Shown: positions 17,263 through 24,478 of the stretch, piece by piece
Layout: every line of letters starts with the position of its first letter
Position numbering within the stretch: the stretch's first letter is position 1
DNA from: a virus
Length of the DNA: 41,584 bases
Virus record (IMG/VR): IMGVR_UViG_3300011116_000510
Coordinates: 1-41,584 of that record
Reading direction: 5' to 3' (one strand)
Position numbers and translations under genes: made by a program
The notes under the pieces: model-generated
What the model was told of the DNA's origin: nothing
The model's input: only the letters and a program-made list of their open reading frames with translations
Database searches by the model: none

Positions 17263-18458
17263 GTGAATTTAGTGAACGCGTTGAGGAATTATTAACGACG
17301 GCGGAATATAACCAGATTCCCGAAATATCTGTTGGTAGACCTGCCACGAAAGCGCAAGAGCCACAGGGTTGGGTTGCTGGTGTAACGATAGACGGCAATA
17401 ACGGTACGCTAACTACTAAACCTAAAGATACGCCTATCGGTAGTTGGGACGAGGAATTGTGCGAGTGGGGTTTTGACCCGAAAGTTTATGAGGTCGTAGA
17501 ACCTGTACGGATAAGCACTTGGCAAACCTATGACGAAAGACAGTTATGGGCATACAAAGCGAGTATTCGTACACGGTCAGGACTATCTGCTGACGAGTTA
17601 GAGAAACTAACAGAGCCAGTTCGCGCGGATAAGCGTAAAGCGATTCCCCGACCTTCGGGCGACTACACGCTAGTAGTACCTTTAGGTGATTGGCAGATTG
17701 GTAAAGACGACGGTGACGGTTTAGAGGGAACTGTTAAAAGGATAGAGGAATCGTTCCAAGCAGTTGTAGACCGTGTTAAGTTTCTCCGTAAGTGCGGTTA
17801 TGAGGTAGGGAAACTACTCGTATGCTCGCTAGGGGATTTGGGTGAAGGTTGTAACGGTCATTACGAACAGCAAACCTTTTCGGCAGTCTTGGATAGGCGT
17901 GACCAGAATAAGGTTGTCCGTCGCCTCGCCCGAAACGCACTAATGCTATGGGCAGAACACTTTAACGAAGTAATTGTTGCTGCCGTTGCTGGTAATCACG
18001 GCGAAAACCGTAGAGGCACTAAGAGTTTTACGACTACAAACGATAATGACGATGTGGCGGTGTGGGAAGCGGTCGCTGAAACTTTGTCTGTTCGCCCAGA
18101 TTTGTACGGTCACATCAAATGGTTACTACCGAAAGGCGAGTTAAGCGTATCACTAGATGTAGGTGGAACGCGCGTAGGACTCGCTCACGGTCATCAGGCT
18201 CGTTCGGGTGACATTGGTAGGTGGTGGGAAGGTCAGGCTCTTGGTGGCCGTCCTGTGGCGTCTGCTGACCTATTGCTGACTGGTCATTTCCACCATTTCA
18301 GGTGCGTAGAAGTTGCAAAGGGTCGTTGGCATTTGCAGGTGCCTGCTATGGACGGTGGCTCGGATTGGTTTGAGGAATCTTCGGGTAAGGGTTCTACCGC
18401 AGGGCAGGTTACTTTCCTACTCGGCGACGGTCGCTGGTGCGAGTTGCTCGTCGTTTAG
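17259..18458 (+). CDS. Metallophosphoesterase
   Basis: 399 residues from GTG 17259 (overlapping the previous TGA; SD GAGG). Calcineurin-type motifs appear in order: GDWQIG (about 145-150), SLGDLGEG (about 190-197), AGNHGENRR (about 245-253), HGHQ and GHFHH (about 345). The family includes phosphodiesterases and Mre11/SbcD-type nucleases. The N-terminal 130 residues are a region often seen in phage metallophosphoesterases and may bind DNA. Substrate cannot be told. It is the last + strand gene before a convergent minus-strand operon, and its end overlaps the last gene of that operon by 42 bases. Confidence 0.8.
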   Translation: MSEFSERVEELLTTAEYNQIPEISVGRPATKAQEPQGWVAGVTIDGNNGTLTTKPKDTPIGSWDEELCEWGFDPKVYEVVEPVRISTWQTYDERQLWAYKASIRTRSGLSADELEKLTEPVRADKRKAIPRPSGDYTLVVPLGDWQIGKDDGDGLEGTVKRIEESFQAVVDRVKFLRKCGYEVGKLLVCSLGDLGEGCNGHYEQQTFSAVLDRRDQNKVVRRLARNALMLWAEHFNEVIVAAVAGNHGENRRGTKSFTTTNDNDDVAVWEAVAETLSVRPDLYGHIKWLLPKGELSVSLDVGGTRVGLAHGHQARSGDIGRWWEGQALGGRPVASADLLLTGHFHHFRCVEVAKGRWHLQVPAMDGGSDWFEESSGKGSTAGQVTFLLGDGRWCELLVV

Positions 18459-18602
18459 CCCTTGCGCTAGCCGTTCTATCTCTATGCGTTTCTTTTGGCT
18501 ACGCTTATGCCCACGGATTTTCACGCGCGTAACCTCGTCACCGTTAGCGATAGCGAAAGTAGCGAGGGTAACGATGTTGGATTTCTTTTTTTTCTTACTC
18601 AT
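18417..18602 (-). CDS. Lys-rich small protein, last gene of the minus-strand operon
   Basis: 61 residues. Begins MSKKKKKSNIVTLATFAIANG and contains a basic middle (VKIRGHKRSQKKRIEIERL). Its ATG overlaps the stop of the 22-codon gene upstream, as in coupled phage genes. The 3' end runs 42 bases into the convergent metallophosphoesterase gene. The basic character suggests nucleic-acid binding, but no family is recognised. The coupling supports it being real despite the overlap. Confidence 0.5.
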   Translation of the reverse strand: MSKKKKKSNIVTLATFAIANGDEVTRVKIRGHKRSQKKRIEIERLAQGLNDEQLAPATVAE

Positions 18603-18663
18603 CTTCTTGCCATTCCTCTGGGTTAATTGTTGGGTGTGTTACGGTTAGCGGTTCTGCTGGCAT
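18595..18663 (-). CDS. Possible 22-residue peptide in the minus-strand operon
   Basis: Reads MPAEPLTVTHPTINPEEW then an acidic end. An AAAGGAA ribosome-binding site lies eight bases upstream, within the end of the preceding membrane-peptide gene, and its stop overlaps the next ATG. The Pro/Glu/Trp-rich ending is unlike random translation. It is very short, and no function can be given. Confidence 0.4.
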   Translation of the reverse strand: MPAEPLTVTHPTINPEEWQEDE

Positions 18664-18668
18664 AACGG

Positions 18669-18785
18669 TCATTTCCTTTTACGCTCGTTCCTAATTTCGC
18701 CAATAGTTAGAATCAGCGCGAATACGCCAGCGAGTACGACTACGCTCGCAAAGAAAATAGCGAATAGGTTAAAAATTACTCCCAT
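18669..18785 (-). CDS. 38-residue single-pass membrane peptide
   Basis: Starts three bases after the MazG-like gene, with CGGAAG as ribosome-binding site. The sequence is a hydrophobic helix from residue 3 to about 29 (VIFNLFAIFFASVVVLAGVF and on) followed by a basic tail GEIRNERKRK, which should place the C-terminus in the cytoplasm. Such peptides occur in phage accessory operons, for example as superinfection-exclusion or membrane-stress factors, but nothing here shows the role. Confidence 0.55.
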   Translation of the reverse strand: MGVIFNLFAIFFASVVVLAGVFALILTIGEIRNERKRK

Positions 18786-18787
18786 AA

Positions 18788-19129
18788 TTACACTTCCGTT
18801 TCTGTTTTAGGAATAGCCCAACCTTGTTCTATCCCAAACTTTAACCAATCATCTACGGTCGGAAATAACCGCGACACTACGATATCCAATCCGACAAGGT
18901 AATTTACGGCGTCCGCGATTTCTTCACGCAGTTCTGTTATCACATTATTGACGGATAGGGTTTCCATACGCTGCGATTCACCGAGGTCGTAATCTTGCGA
19001 ACCAACATACACACGGCTACGCGCGTATTCTGTAAATGATTCTTGTGCTTCCGCGAATTGGTCTACGGAAAGCCCGAACGGTGGATATGTAGGTGCTTCG
19101 GTCAGCAGGAAGTTTTTGAGTTTGCCCAT
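18788..19129 (-). CDS. MazG-like / all-alpha NTP pyrophosphohydrolase-like protein
   Basis: 113 residues, first gene of the minus-strand operon. The central part SFTEYARSRVYVGSQDYDLGESQRMETL is followed by VITELREEIADAVNYLVGLDIVVSRLF. The ELREEIADAVNY segment resembles the ExxED metal-binding helices of MazG-type nucleotide pyrophosphohydrolases and is common in small phage proteins. A role in nucleotide-pool control or ppGpp/NTP removal is possible. The full set of acidic motifs cannot be verified by eye. Only this gene and the three after it are on the minus strand. Confidence 0.5.
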   Translation of the reverse strand: MGKLKNFLLTEAPTYPPFGLSVDQFAEAQESFTEYARSRVYVGSQDYDLGESQRMETLSVNNVITELREEIADAVNYLVGLDIVVSRLFPTVDDWLKFGIEQGWAIPKTETEV

Positions 19130-19216
19130 AACCGTACACTACACCTATGCCCGATACTAGGGTTTGCGACGCGCCGAAAGTCCTTGCAAATAGAGAAAAT
19201 AAAAGTTGTTGCCCAT
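19130..19216. promoter_or_regulatory. Divergent intergenic region between the minus operon and the early genes
   Basis: About 160 bases separate the two divergent start codons; this part precedes the structured leader of the + strand gene. It should hold promoters for both directions. TTGCAAATAGAG and AAAATAAAAG are AT-rich candidates, but no pair of -35/-10 hexamers with 16-18 base spacing is convincing. The assignment is from geometry only. Confidence 0.4.
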
Positions 19217-19292
19217 TTGGGTAGCGGAATGTCTGCCTATTCAGGCAAGATTGACCTCGTGGCGGTTTCGCCACCTCGACACAGGAGGAATT
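19217..19292 (+). promoter_or_regulatory. Structured leader, copy 1 (hairpin plus GACACAGGAG start-associated sequence)
   Basis: The block begins TTGGGTAGCGGAA, then a TGCCT/AGGCA hairpin (19234-19247), AGATTGAC (19248-19255), a GTGGCG/CGCCAC hairpin with GTTT loop (19259-19274), GACACAGGAGG (19278-19288) and ATG at 19293. The same order with different stem sequences occurs at 19811-19867 and 25383-25460. The compensating stem changes indicate a conserved RNA structure next to the ribosome-binding site, probably for translational control. Confidence 0.7.
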
Positions 19293-19496
19293 ATGAGTTA
19301 CAAGTTAATCGCGCGTGAGGCAGGTTTCAGTTTTCTACACGATTACAAAACCAACCTTTTGCACCTAATGAACGACGAGGGTAACGCTGTATGTAACTCG
19401 CGTTTCAAGGGTTGGGAATCAGACGGTTTCGGTGCTGATGATTTCAGTTGCCGTAACTGCATTAAGCACCTAGAGAAAATGAAAGCAGGTAAGTAA
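19293..19496 (+). CDS. Small early protein with CxxC-like cysteines
   Basis: 67 residues from ATG 19293, chosen because the conserved GACACAGGAGG leader sits four bases upstream. Contains SYKLIAREAGFSFLHDYKTN, then AVCNSRFKG and FSCRNCIKHLEKMKAGK. The three cysteines could bind metal. First gene of the early region and preceded by the structured leader, so likely abundantly or tightly regulated. Family not recognised. Confidence 0.65.
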   Translation: MSYKLIAREAGFSFLHDYKTNLLHLMNDEGNAVCNSRFKGWESDGFGADDFSCRNCIKHLEKMKAGK

Positions 19497-19498
19497 TT

Positions 19499-19786
19499 AT
19501 GACAACCACATTCGCCCATAAGTTCGTAATCCCGAAATGTCAGCAGGACATCGTAGACTTCCTACAAGCAAACGAAGGTAGTCGATTTAATGTTGTGATG
19601 AAAGGCGGTCTGTACCTTAATGTGTGGGTGCGCTGCCGTCACAATTCACACCACCTCGCATTCCGCAAGTACCGTGCCAAGAATTGGTTTCACGGCACGA
19701 ATGCTGAGAATGTGCTTTGGATTGAGGTGGCTCAGTCGCAGGAAAGTTCCGAATATATGTACGGAAACTTCCAGACACCACAATAG
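19499..19786 (+). CDS. Early hypothetical protein
   Basis: 95 residues starting two bases after the previous stop, so translated by coupling. Mixed alpha/beta with a His/Arg-rich centre (WVRCRHNSHHLAFRKYRAKNW). No membrane segment or known motif. It is followed by a strong UUCG-loop hairpin, so transcription of this two-gene unit may end here. Confidence 0.6.
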   Translation: MTTTFAHKFVIPKCQQDIVDFLQANEGSRFNVVMKGGLYLNVWVRCRHNSHHLAFRKYRAKNWFHGTNAENVLWIEVAQSQESSEYMYGNFQTPQ

Positions 19787-19791
19787 GCGAA

Positions 19792-19807
19792 ACACCCTTC
19801 GGGGTGT
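19792..19807 (+). terminator. ACACCC-TTCG-GGGTGT hairpin
   Basis: A perfect six-base stem closes an extra-stable cUUCGg tetraloop five bases after the stop of the preceding gene. No T-run follows, so it may be a weak terminator or a 3'-end stabiliser of the upstream message; it also sits just before leader copy 2. Confidence 0.6.
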
Positions 19808-19809
19808 CG

Positions 19810-19867
19810 TGCGGAAGATTGACTACCGCACCTGACGAGCCAGTCAGACTAGACACAGGGAGTAATT
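19810..19867 (+). promoter_or_regulatory. Structured leader, copy 2 (before the DUF932 gene)
   Basis: TGCGG pairs with CCGCA (19810-19814 with 19826-19830) around AAGATTGAC (19815-19823). A second hairpin CTGAC/GTCAG (19832-19836 with 19843-19847) follows, then GACACAGGGAG (19852-19862) and ATG 19868. It shares the AGATTGAC and GACACAGG blocks and the intervening hairpin with copies 1 and 3, though the stem sequences differ. Confidence 0.7.
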
Positions 19868-20866
19868 ATGGCTCACAATATCGAAACCTTCTCGGACGGT
19901 ACGGCTGCGTTCTTTACCGCGAGAGAAATTGCTTGGCATAAGTTAGGCACAGTAACCGAAGGCGCATTAACTGCGACGGACGCGCTACGCATTGCGCAAA
20001 TGGATTGGCAAGTCACAAAGGAATTGGTTGAGGCAGTTGTACCAACCTCTACTGGTGTGACGCGTGTTCCTATCGAGGGTAAGTTCGCGACTACACGGTT
20101 GCACCCGAAGACTGGTCAGCCAGATGTTCTCGGTATCGTTGGCGACCGTTACGAGGTTGTTCAGAATAGCGATGCGTTCGCGTTCTTGGACGCTATCGTT
20201 GATGTTGGCGGTGCAGTTTTTGAGACGGCTGGTTCTCTGCGTAACGGTGCTAAGACTTTCGTCACTATGAAGATGCCCGACGGTATCCTCGTAGGCGGTC
20301 AGGACGCGGTGGATATGTATCTGCTAGCGACTAACACTCACGACGGTAGCGAACCGCTCAAAATTGCTGTCACGCCTATTCGTGCGGTATGCCAGAACAC
20401 GGTGACTGCTGCGTTAGCGTCTGCAAAGTCTACGCACCATATTCGCCACACGGCTGGTGCGCAAGACCGTATGCTCGCTGCACGCGAATCGTTGGATATC
20501 GCGTTCGCGTACCGTGATGTGTTCGCAGAGTTGGCGGAAAGCCTAATCGGTCAGGAAATGGCTGATGCTGATTGGAACAATTTCCTACACACACTTCTAC
20601 CAAAGCCTAACGGCGATAATGTAGACGGTCGCTCTATGTCTATTTGGGAAACCAAGTTTGACACGATTAACGCGCTATGGACTGCACCGACGCAGGCTAA
20701 CATCGCGAACACTCGCTGGGCTGCGTATAACGCGGTGACTGAGTATGTTGATTGGGCTACGCCAGTACGCGGTGGCAAAGATAAGGTTGTGCGACGCGCC
20801 GAGCGCACTTTTGAGAACGCAGGAGCGGATTTCAAGAATAAGGCGGTAGCATTGCTCTCTCGGTAA
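19868..20866 (+). CDS. DUF932 / phage-plasmid-like protein (TIGR03299 type)
   Basis: 332 residues. Recognised by the N-terminal MAHNIETFSDGTAAFFTAREIAWHKLGTV, the middle LGIVGDRYEVVQNSDAFAFLDAIVD and FVTMKMPDG, and AVTPIRAVCQNTVTAALASAKSTHHIRHTAG. This family is widespread in actinobacterial phages and plasmids near recombination genes; its biochemical role is not settled, although a DNA-associated function is suspected. It follows structured leader copy 2 and is followed by a strong hairpin, suggesting its own transcription unit. Confidence 0.85.
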   Translation: MAHNIETFSDGTAAFFTAREIAWHKLGTVTEGALTATDALRIAQMDWQVTKELVEAVVPTSTGVTRVPIEGKFATTRLHPKTGQPDVLGIVGDRYEVVQNSDAFAFLDAIVDVGGAVFETAGSLRNGAKTFVTMKMPDGILVGGQDAVDMYLLATNTHDGSEPLKIAVTPIRAVCQNTVTAALASAKSTHHIRHTAGAQDRMLAARESLDIAFAYRDVFAELAESLIGQEMADADWNNFLHTLLPKPNGDNVDGRSMSIWETKFDTINALWTAPTQANIANTRWAAYNAVTEYVDWATPVRGGKDKVVRRAERTFENAGADFKNKAVALLSR

Positions 20867-20868
20867 AT

Positions 20869-20911
20869 GTAAGAGGGTCGTAACCGACACAGGTAGTTGC
20901 GACCCTCTTAC
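20869..20911 (+). terminator. 12-bp perfect hairpin after the DUF932 gene
   Basis: GTAAGAGGGTCG (20869-20880) pairs perfectly with CGACCCTCTTAC (20900-20911). The 19-base loop contains CGACACAGG, the core of the start-associated leader. There is no T-run, so it could be a terminator of another type or a protein-binding RNA/DNA site. Confidence 0.65.
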
Positions 20912-20959
20912 GCACCCTTGAGAATGTGCTAGCAAAAACGATACAGGAAGGCAAGGCAA
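20912..20959 (+). promoter_or_regulatory. Possible diverged fourth leader
   Basis: GCAC (20912-20915) can pair with GTGC about ten bases downstream, followed by GATACAGGAAG and ATG 20960. The order hairpin, GAYACAGGRAG, ATG matches the other leaders, but the ATTGAC block is missing and the stem is only four base pairs. Confidence 0.35.
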
Positions 20960-21481
20960 ATGGAAAATCGAAAGTTCAATCTCGACGAGTACGAAACCGT
21001 CGAAACTAGATTGGCTAAGTTCTGGGAGAAATACCCTAACGGTCGCGTCAGTACAAGCATTGACGATAGTAGCGACGGTCAATATGTTGTTGTGGCGGAA
21101 CTATTCCGCGACATTAGCGACAAAGACCCATTTACGGTCGGTCACGCACAGGAGCGTGTCGGTGTCGGTATGGTGAATAAGACTTCCGCACTCGAAAACT
21201 GCGAAACCTCTGCCATTGGTAGAGCGTTGGCTAATGGCGGTTTTGCGAGTACGGCAGGTAAGCGTCCTTCACGCGAGGAGATGCAGAAAGTCCAACGGCT
21301 AACAGAGAATGCGCCAGCCGAGGCAAAAGCAGTAGCGGAAAACCTACACGATATCAAAACTCTTGATGAGTTGCGTAAAGTGTGGGAAACCAATATCGCG
21401 TTACTGGAAGAAGTAATCGAAAACAACACCCTTCGTGAGTTGCTATTGGCTCACAAAGAACTAATTGAGGAGAACGAATAA
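20960..21481 (+). CDS. Erf-like single-strand annealing protein (recombinase)
   Basis: 173 residues. The stretch KTSALENCETSAIGRALANGGF is the signature seen in Erf-related and similar annealing proteins of actinophages. It is preceded by a beta-rich part (RVSTSIDDSSDGQYVVVAELFRDI) and followed by a charged helical C-terminus of about 65 residues. Such proteins anneal complementary single strands during phage recombination. The Cas4/RecB-like nuclease and SSB further downstream would complete a recombination module. SD AGGAAGG. Confidence 0.65.
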   Translation: MENRKFNLDEYETVETRLAKFWEKYPNGRVSTSIDDSSDGQYVVVAELFRDISDKDPFTVGHAQERVGVGMVNKTSALENCETSAIGRALANGGFASTAGKRPSREEMQKVQRLTENAPAEAKAVAENLHDIKTLDELRKVWETNIALLEEVIENNTLRELLLAHKELIEENE

Positions 21482-21717
21482 TGGCACAGAAAACAGGAAT
21501 GGCGTGGCTACGGTCGCGCATGGAACAGTTGGGTTACAGCACCCTAGAGCAGGTCGCGAGCGATTTGGGTATCAACCGAGGCAACCTATACCGTTACTTC
21601 TCTTTGGAAACTCGCCCTAGCGTGGCTTTGTTACCAAAGTTCTGCAAAGTATTCAGGACTGACGCGGATACTATGCTTCGCGCTCTTGGTGTACTGAAAG
21701 GCTCGCAGAAGGTATGA
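21481..21717 (+). CDS. XRE/Cro-type helix-turn-helix regulator
   Basis: 78 residues, ATG overlapping the previous TAA (TAATG). STLEQVASDLGINRGNLYRYFSLETRPSVALLPKFCKVFRTD is a canonical Cro/C1 HTH, with recognition helix around INRGNLYRYF. The protein is little more than the domain. Without an integrase it is more likely a lytic-stage switch between early and late genes than a lysogeny repressor. Its end overlaps the next gene (ATGA). Confidence 0.8.
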   Translation: MAQKTGMAWLRSRMEQLGYSTLEQVASDLGINRGNLYRYFSLETRPSVALLPKFCKVFRTDADTMLRALGVLKGSQKV

Positions 21718-22394
21718 GCAACGAAGTATGCCCACGATGTGGTGTCACAGGTCAAATCCTGTTGGCATTATCACGGACAGACAATGTTACAAAACTCTGT
21801 CATATGTGCGGTACTAACGAAGCGTTAGAGGTGGCTTTCGATATCCTTAAGCCACAGACTGTCTGGGCATTCCCTGTTCTACCGTATAACGGTAGTTCAG
21901 GGTTCTCAGGTTCGGATAGTTCGCGCGCTCGTGCAGTATCAGAGGACGCTAGCGGTATAACCAGCGACCGCCAACGGCAGACTATGGATTTCCTGCAATC
22001 GCGGTTATCTCTTGGTGCTACTTGGCGCGACCTCGCGGAAGCGTTGGGTTGGCATCACGGTCAAGCGTCAGGTGCTTTATCTGTTTTACATAGGGCAGGT
22101 CACATCACTCGCCTGAAACAGACACGCGACCGTTGCGCAATCTATGTATTACCTAACCAGACGGCAGGTCGCGAGACATCACCGTACACACTCAAGCAGA
22201 CGCGCGCCGAAATCCGCGAGCAGGCTATGACGGACTTGCGTCAAGAGATACTCACGAACATACAAGTTATGGAAATCTCTCGCCCTGCTTTCGTGAAAAG
22301 TTATGCGGAGATGGTTCACGCGATTATTGAAATCGTAAAGAATGCGGAAGTGGGGTTGGACATAGATGAGTTCCGTGACACCAGTTCAGATTGA
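21714..22394 (+). CDS. Zinc-ribbon plus winged-helix protein
   Basis: 226 residues, coupled by ATGA. Residues 5-35 hold CPRCGVTG and CHMCGT, a zinc ribbon. Residues about 80-150 form a winged helix (RQTMDFLQSRLSLGATWRDLAEALGWHHGQASGALSVLHRAGHITRLKQTRDRCAIYVLP) of the MarR-like type. The C-terminus is helical. A DNA-binding regulator or replication accessory factor is likely. Overlaps the next gene by 29 bases. Confidence 0.65.
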   Translation: MSNEVCPRCGVTGQILLALSRTDNVTKLCHMCGTNEALEVAFDILKPQTVWAFPVLPYNGSSGFSGSDSSRARAVSEDASGITSDRQRQTMDFLQSRLSLGATWRDLAEALGWHHGQASGALSVLHRAGHITRLKQTRDRCAIYVLPNQTAGRETSPYTLKQTRAEIREQAMTDLRQEILTNIQVMEISRPAFVKSYAEMVHAIIEIVKNAEVGLDIDEFRDTSSD

Positions 22395-22719
22395 GAAACG
22401 CCTCGTCGAATTATCAAAAGAAGTTGATAGTTCTCATAACGAATTAAGCGACGCGGAAATGAAATACCACCTCGCAAAAAGTGAACACGAGGTAGGGTTG
22501 GCTAAGTCACGGCTATCCGCACCAAAGATGTCAGGACAAAAACTTACGGTTCAGGAGCGAGAGGATATTGCCATGTTGGAATGCCAGCACCTCTACCGTA
22601 ATTTACAAATCGCCGAGGCTCTCGTAAAGGCTGCGAGAGCCAACGCAAACCGTTTGCGAACCCAAGTGGATATCGCTCGGTCTATCGGAACTAGCGTCCG
22701 TAGTTCGCTAGAACTCTAA
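22366..22719 (+). CDS. Coiled-coil protein
   Basis: 117 residues, starting inside the previous gene; GTG 22375 is an alternative start. Almost entirely helical with heptads (EKRLVELSKEVDSSHNELSDAEMKYHLAKSEHEVGLAKSRL, then LYRNLQIAEALVKAARANANRLRTQVDIARS). Such small coiled-coil proteins are common next to phage nuclease genes; no enzymatic motif. Function unknown. Confidence 0.6.
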   Translation: MSSVTPVQIEKRLVELSKEVDSSHNELSDAEMKYHLAKSEHEVGLAKSRLSAPKMSGQKLTVQEREDIAMLECQHLYRNLQIAEALVKAARANANRLRTQVDIARSIGTSVRSSLEL

Positions 22720-22733
22720 CAGAAGGAAAACCC

Positions 22734-23057
22734 ATGAGAAAAACAGTGCAAGAAACCATTGACTGGTTGAAACAACATTACAAACTCGCGGAAGATATTT
22801 ATTTTTTCGCTATGACAAAAGACGATGTTCTTTACTACGAAGAAACGACGGTATCGGACGAGCGGTTCGTTGCTATGTGTGAATATGTTGAAAAGAATTA
22901 CGACCTTGACGGCGACTTGATGACAGCGTGTCGTGAAGCATTAGAAGCGACGGACAAGTTTGATTCTACGGAGCAAAACTGCGAGCCAGAATCCACGAGC
23001 GAAATACACCTAGAGATGCGTAACGCTGATTGCAGATACGGTGGTCAAGATGCATAG
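22734..23057 (+). CDS. Acidic early protein of unknown function
   Basis: 107 residues with SD GAAGGA. Acidic, with an aromatic-rich middle (YKLAEDIYFFAMTKDDVLYYEETTVSDERFVAMCEYVEKNYDLDG) and a Glu/Ser-rich tail. No motif recognised. The end overlaps the following nuclease gene by eight bases, suggesting coupled synthesis. Confidence 0.6.
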   Translation: MRKTVQETIDWLKQHYKLAEDIYFFAMTKDDVLYYEETTVSDERFVAMCEYVEKNYDLDGDLMTACREALEATDKFDSTEQNCEPESTSEIHLEMRNADCRYGGQDA

Positions 23058-23961
23058 TATCGTAACTAGCCTAGTTAATGCGCTTAGGCAGAAGGACGCG
23101 GAACGCTCGCGGAGTACGCAGGTACGGATTGGACCTTCGGAGATGGGTGGTTGCCGTCGCCGAATCTGGTATCGCCTCAACGGTGTTGTCGGTGGTAATG
23201 AAACTATCGCGTTACCTGCGATTATGGGTACGGCTATCCATACCGCGATTGAGGAAGCGTTCGCTGGTATGGAAGGTATCGAACTGGAGGTCGAACTCAC
23301 GGTCAGTAATGTTGTCGGTCATGTGGATTTGATAGATGTTCATAATGGCGCGATTTGGGATTGGAAGACTACGACTATGAAGTCGCTCGGATACTTCCCT
23401 AGCGTTCAGCAAATTGCACAGGTTCAGGTGTATGGCTATTTGGCGAAGCAGAACGGCTACGATGTTAAGACTGTTGGGCTGGTTGCTATTCCTCGTGACG
23501 GTGACGAGAACGACATTCAGGTCTATCAGGCGGATTACGACGAGCGTATCGCGATAGAAACTATTGACCGCGCACAGGCTGTTGCTGAGGATTTTGAGCC
23601 ACCAGCACCAGAGAAAGAACCACAGTTCTGCGAGAAATACTGCCAATTCTTTGACACTTGCGGTGGTAAGCAATCTACGCAGGCGGAAGAAGACCTCATC
23701 ACGGATATTGATGTTGATGTGGCGTTGCACCGTTTCGTGGAACTTAACGCGCAGAGTAAGGCAATCACGGCGGAGTTAGACGGCATCAAGAGGGTGCTGG
23801 ACGGTTCGTCGGGGATAACTACTGACGGCATCAAACTTAAGTGGACTGAGGTTGCTGGTAGGACGAGCGTGGACGAGTCAGCGATTATTGCTCAGTTAGG
23901 TTTCGTTCCTAAGAAGAGCGGTTCTCCTTATTTCCGTATGAATGTGAGTGATACCCGATGA
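23050..23961 (+). CDS. PD-(D/E)XK exonuclease, Cas4/RecB type with Fe-S cluster cysteines
   Basis: 303 residues from ATG 23050 (GTG 23041 is possible). Core motifs: SEMGGCRRRIWYRL near residue 35, VVGHVDLIDV and IWDWKTTT (the D and DxK active-site elements, about 95-117), then QIAQVQVYGYLA (motif QxxxY). Near residue 195, CEKYCQFFDTC supplies three cysteines, with the N-terminal Cys making four, as in Cas4/AddB [4Fe-4S] nucleases. Likely resects DNA ends for the annealing protein encoded 2 kb upstream. Confidence 0.8.
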   Translation: MHSIVTSLVNALRQKDAERSRSTQVRIGPSEMGGCRRRIWYRLNGVVGGNETIALPAIMGTAIHTAIEEAFAGMEGIELEVELTVSNVVGHVDLIDVHNGAIWDWKTTTMKSLGYFPSVQQIAQVQVYGYLAKQNGYDVKTVGLVAIPRDGDENDIQVYQADYDERIAIETIDRAQAVAEDFEPPAPEKEPQFCEKYCQFFDTCGGKQSTQAEEDLITDIDVDVALHRFVELNAQSKAITAELDGIKRVLDGSSGITTDGIKLKWTEVAGRTSVDESAIIAQLGFVPKKSGSPYFRMNVSDTR

Positions 23962-24197
23962 AGAAGTTTTCTGTTCGTGATTTAGTTATTCAGGCGTGGG
24001 ATAGGACTATGCCTTGCCCCGACGCGGATTACAGTACGCGCGTTTGCCCTTCTTGTGTTGCTGCGGAGTTATCTGTCGCGTTGCGTGACAAGATTGCTGT
24101 CGCGGTTCTGACGCTATGTGAGGAATCGGCGCACGGTAACGGCTGTAACTGTGGGATTATCGCTGCGAAGATTGTGCAGGGGGAGTTGGGTTCGTGA
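23958..24197 (+). CDS. Cys-rich small protein
   Basis: 79 residues, coupled to both neighbours (ATGA start; end overlaps GTG of whiB). Cysteines in CPDADYSTRVCPSC and CEESAHGNGCNC suggest metal binding. The middle is helical. It lies between a Fe-S nuclease and a WhiB protein, so a Fe-S or zinc-related role is possible but unproved. Confidence 0.6.
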   Translation: MKKFSVRDLVIQAWDRTMPCPDADYSTRVCPSCVAAELSVALRDKIAVAVLTLCEESAHGNGCNCGIIAAKIVQGELGS

Positions 24198-24478
24198 ACA
24201 TTATTCGTGAATTTCCAAAGTTTGAGAACGCTGCTTGCATTGGTTTGGATACGGAATTGTTTTACGAGTACGATTCCCAACGCGAGAAGGATTACCGCGC
24301 GCTGGCTATCATTCGGAGCATCTGCGCTGGTTGCGTAGACCGCGACGACTGCCTTGAGTATGCGCTGAAGCATGAGAAAGAGGGCATCTGGGGTGGGTTA
24401 TTGCCTGCTGAACGGCGTGCCGTCAATCGTGCGCGTCGGAAGGCGGAGCAAGATGATTATTCGCGCACCGCGTCCTGA
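24194..24478 (+). CDS. whiB: WhiB-family Fe-S transcription factor
   Basis: 94 residues from GTG 24194 (overlaps previous TGA). The four cluster-binding cysteines are present: Cys15, Cys44, Cys47 and Cys53 (C-x28-C-x2-C-x5-C), followed by the invariant GIWGG turn (64-68) and a basic C-terminus (RRAVNRARRKAEQ). WhiB proteins bind sigma factor region 4 and are restricted to actinobacteria and their phages, so this is the best host marker in the window. It could redirect host transcription or block host WhiB functions, as mycobacteriophage versions do. Confidence 0.92.
   Translation: MNIIREFPKFENAACIGLDTELFYEYDSQREKDYRALAIIRSICAGCVDRDDCLEYALKHEKEGIWGGLLPAERRAVNRARRKAEQDDYSRTAS

Noticed and set aside
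19130-19292. The ATTGAC plus GACACA blocks as -35/-10 promoter hexamers
   Set aside because: Spacing differs by up to six bases between copies and the second block overlaps the SD; conserved hairpins favour an RNA leader.
21481-21717. XRE regulator as evidence for a temperate phage
   Set aside because: No integrase, excisionase, partition gene pair or attachment site is visible; small HTH proteins are common in lytic phages.
24372-24452. Upstream extension of the replication-like gene
   Set aside because: It lies in the conserved WhiB C-terminal coding region; ATG 24453 starts at the expected family N-terminus.
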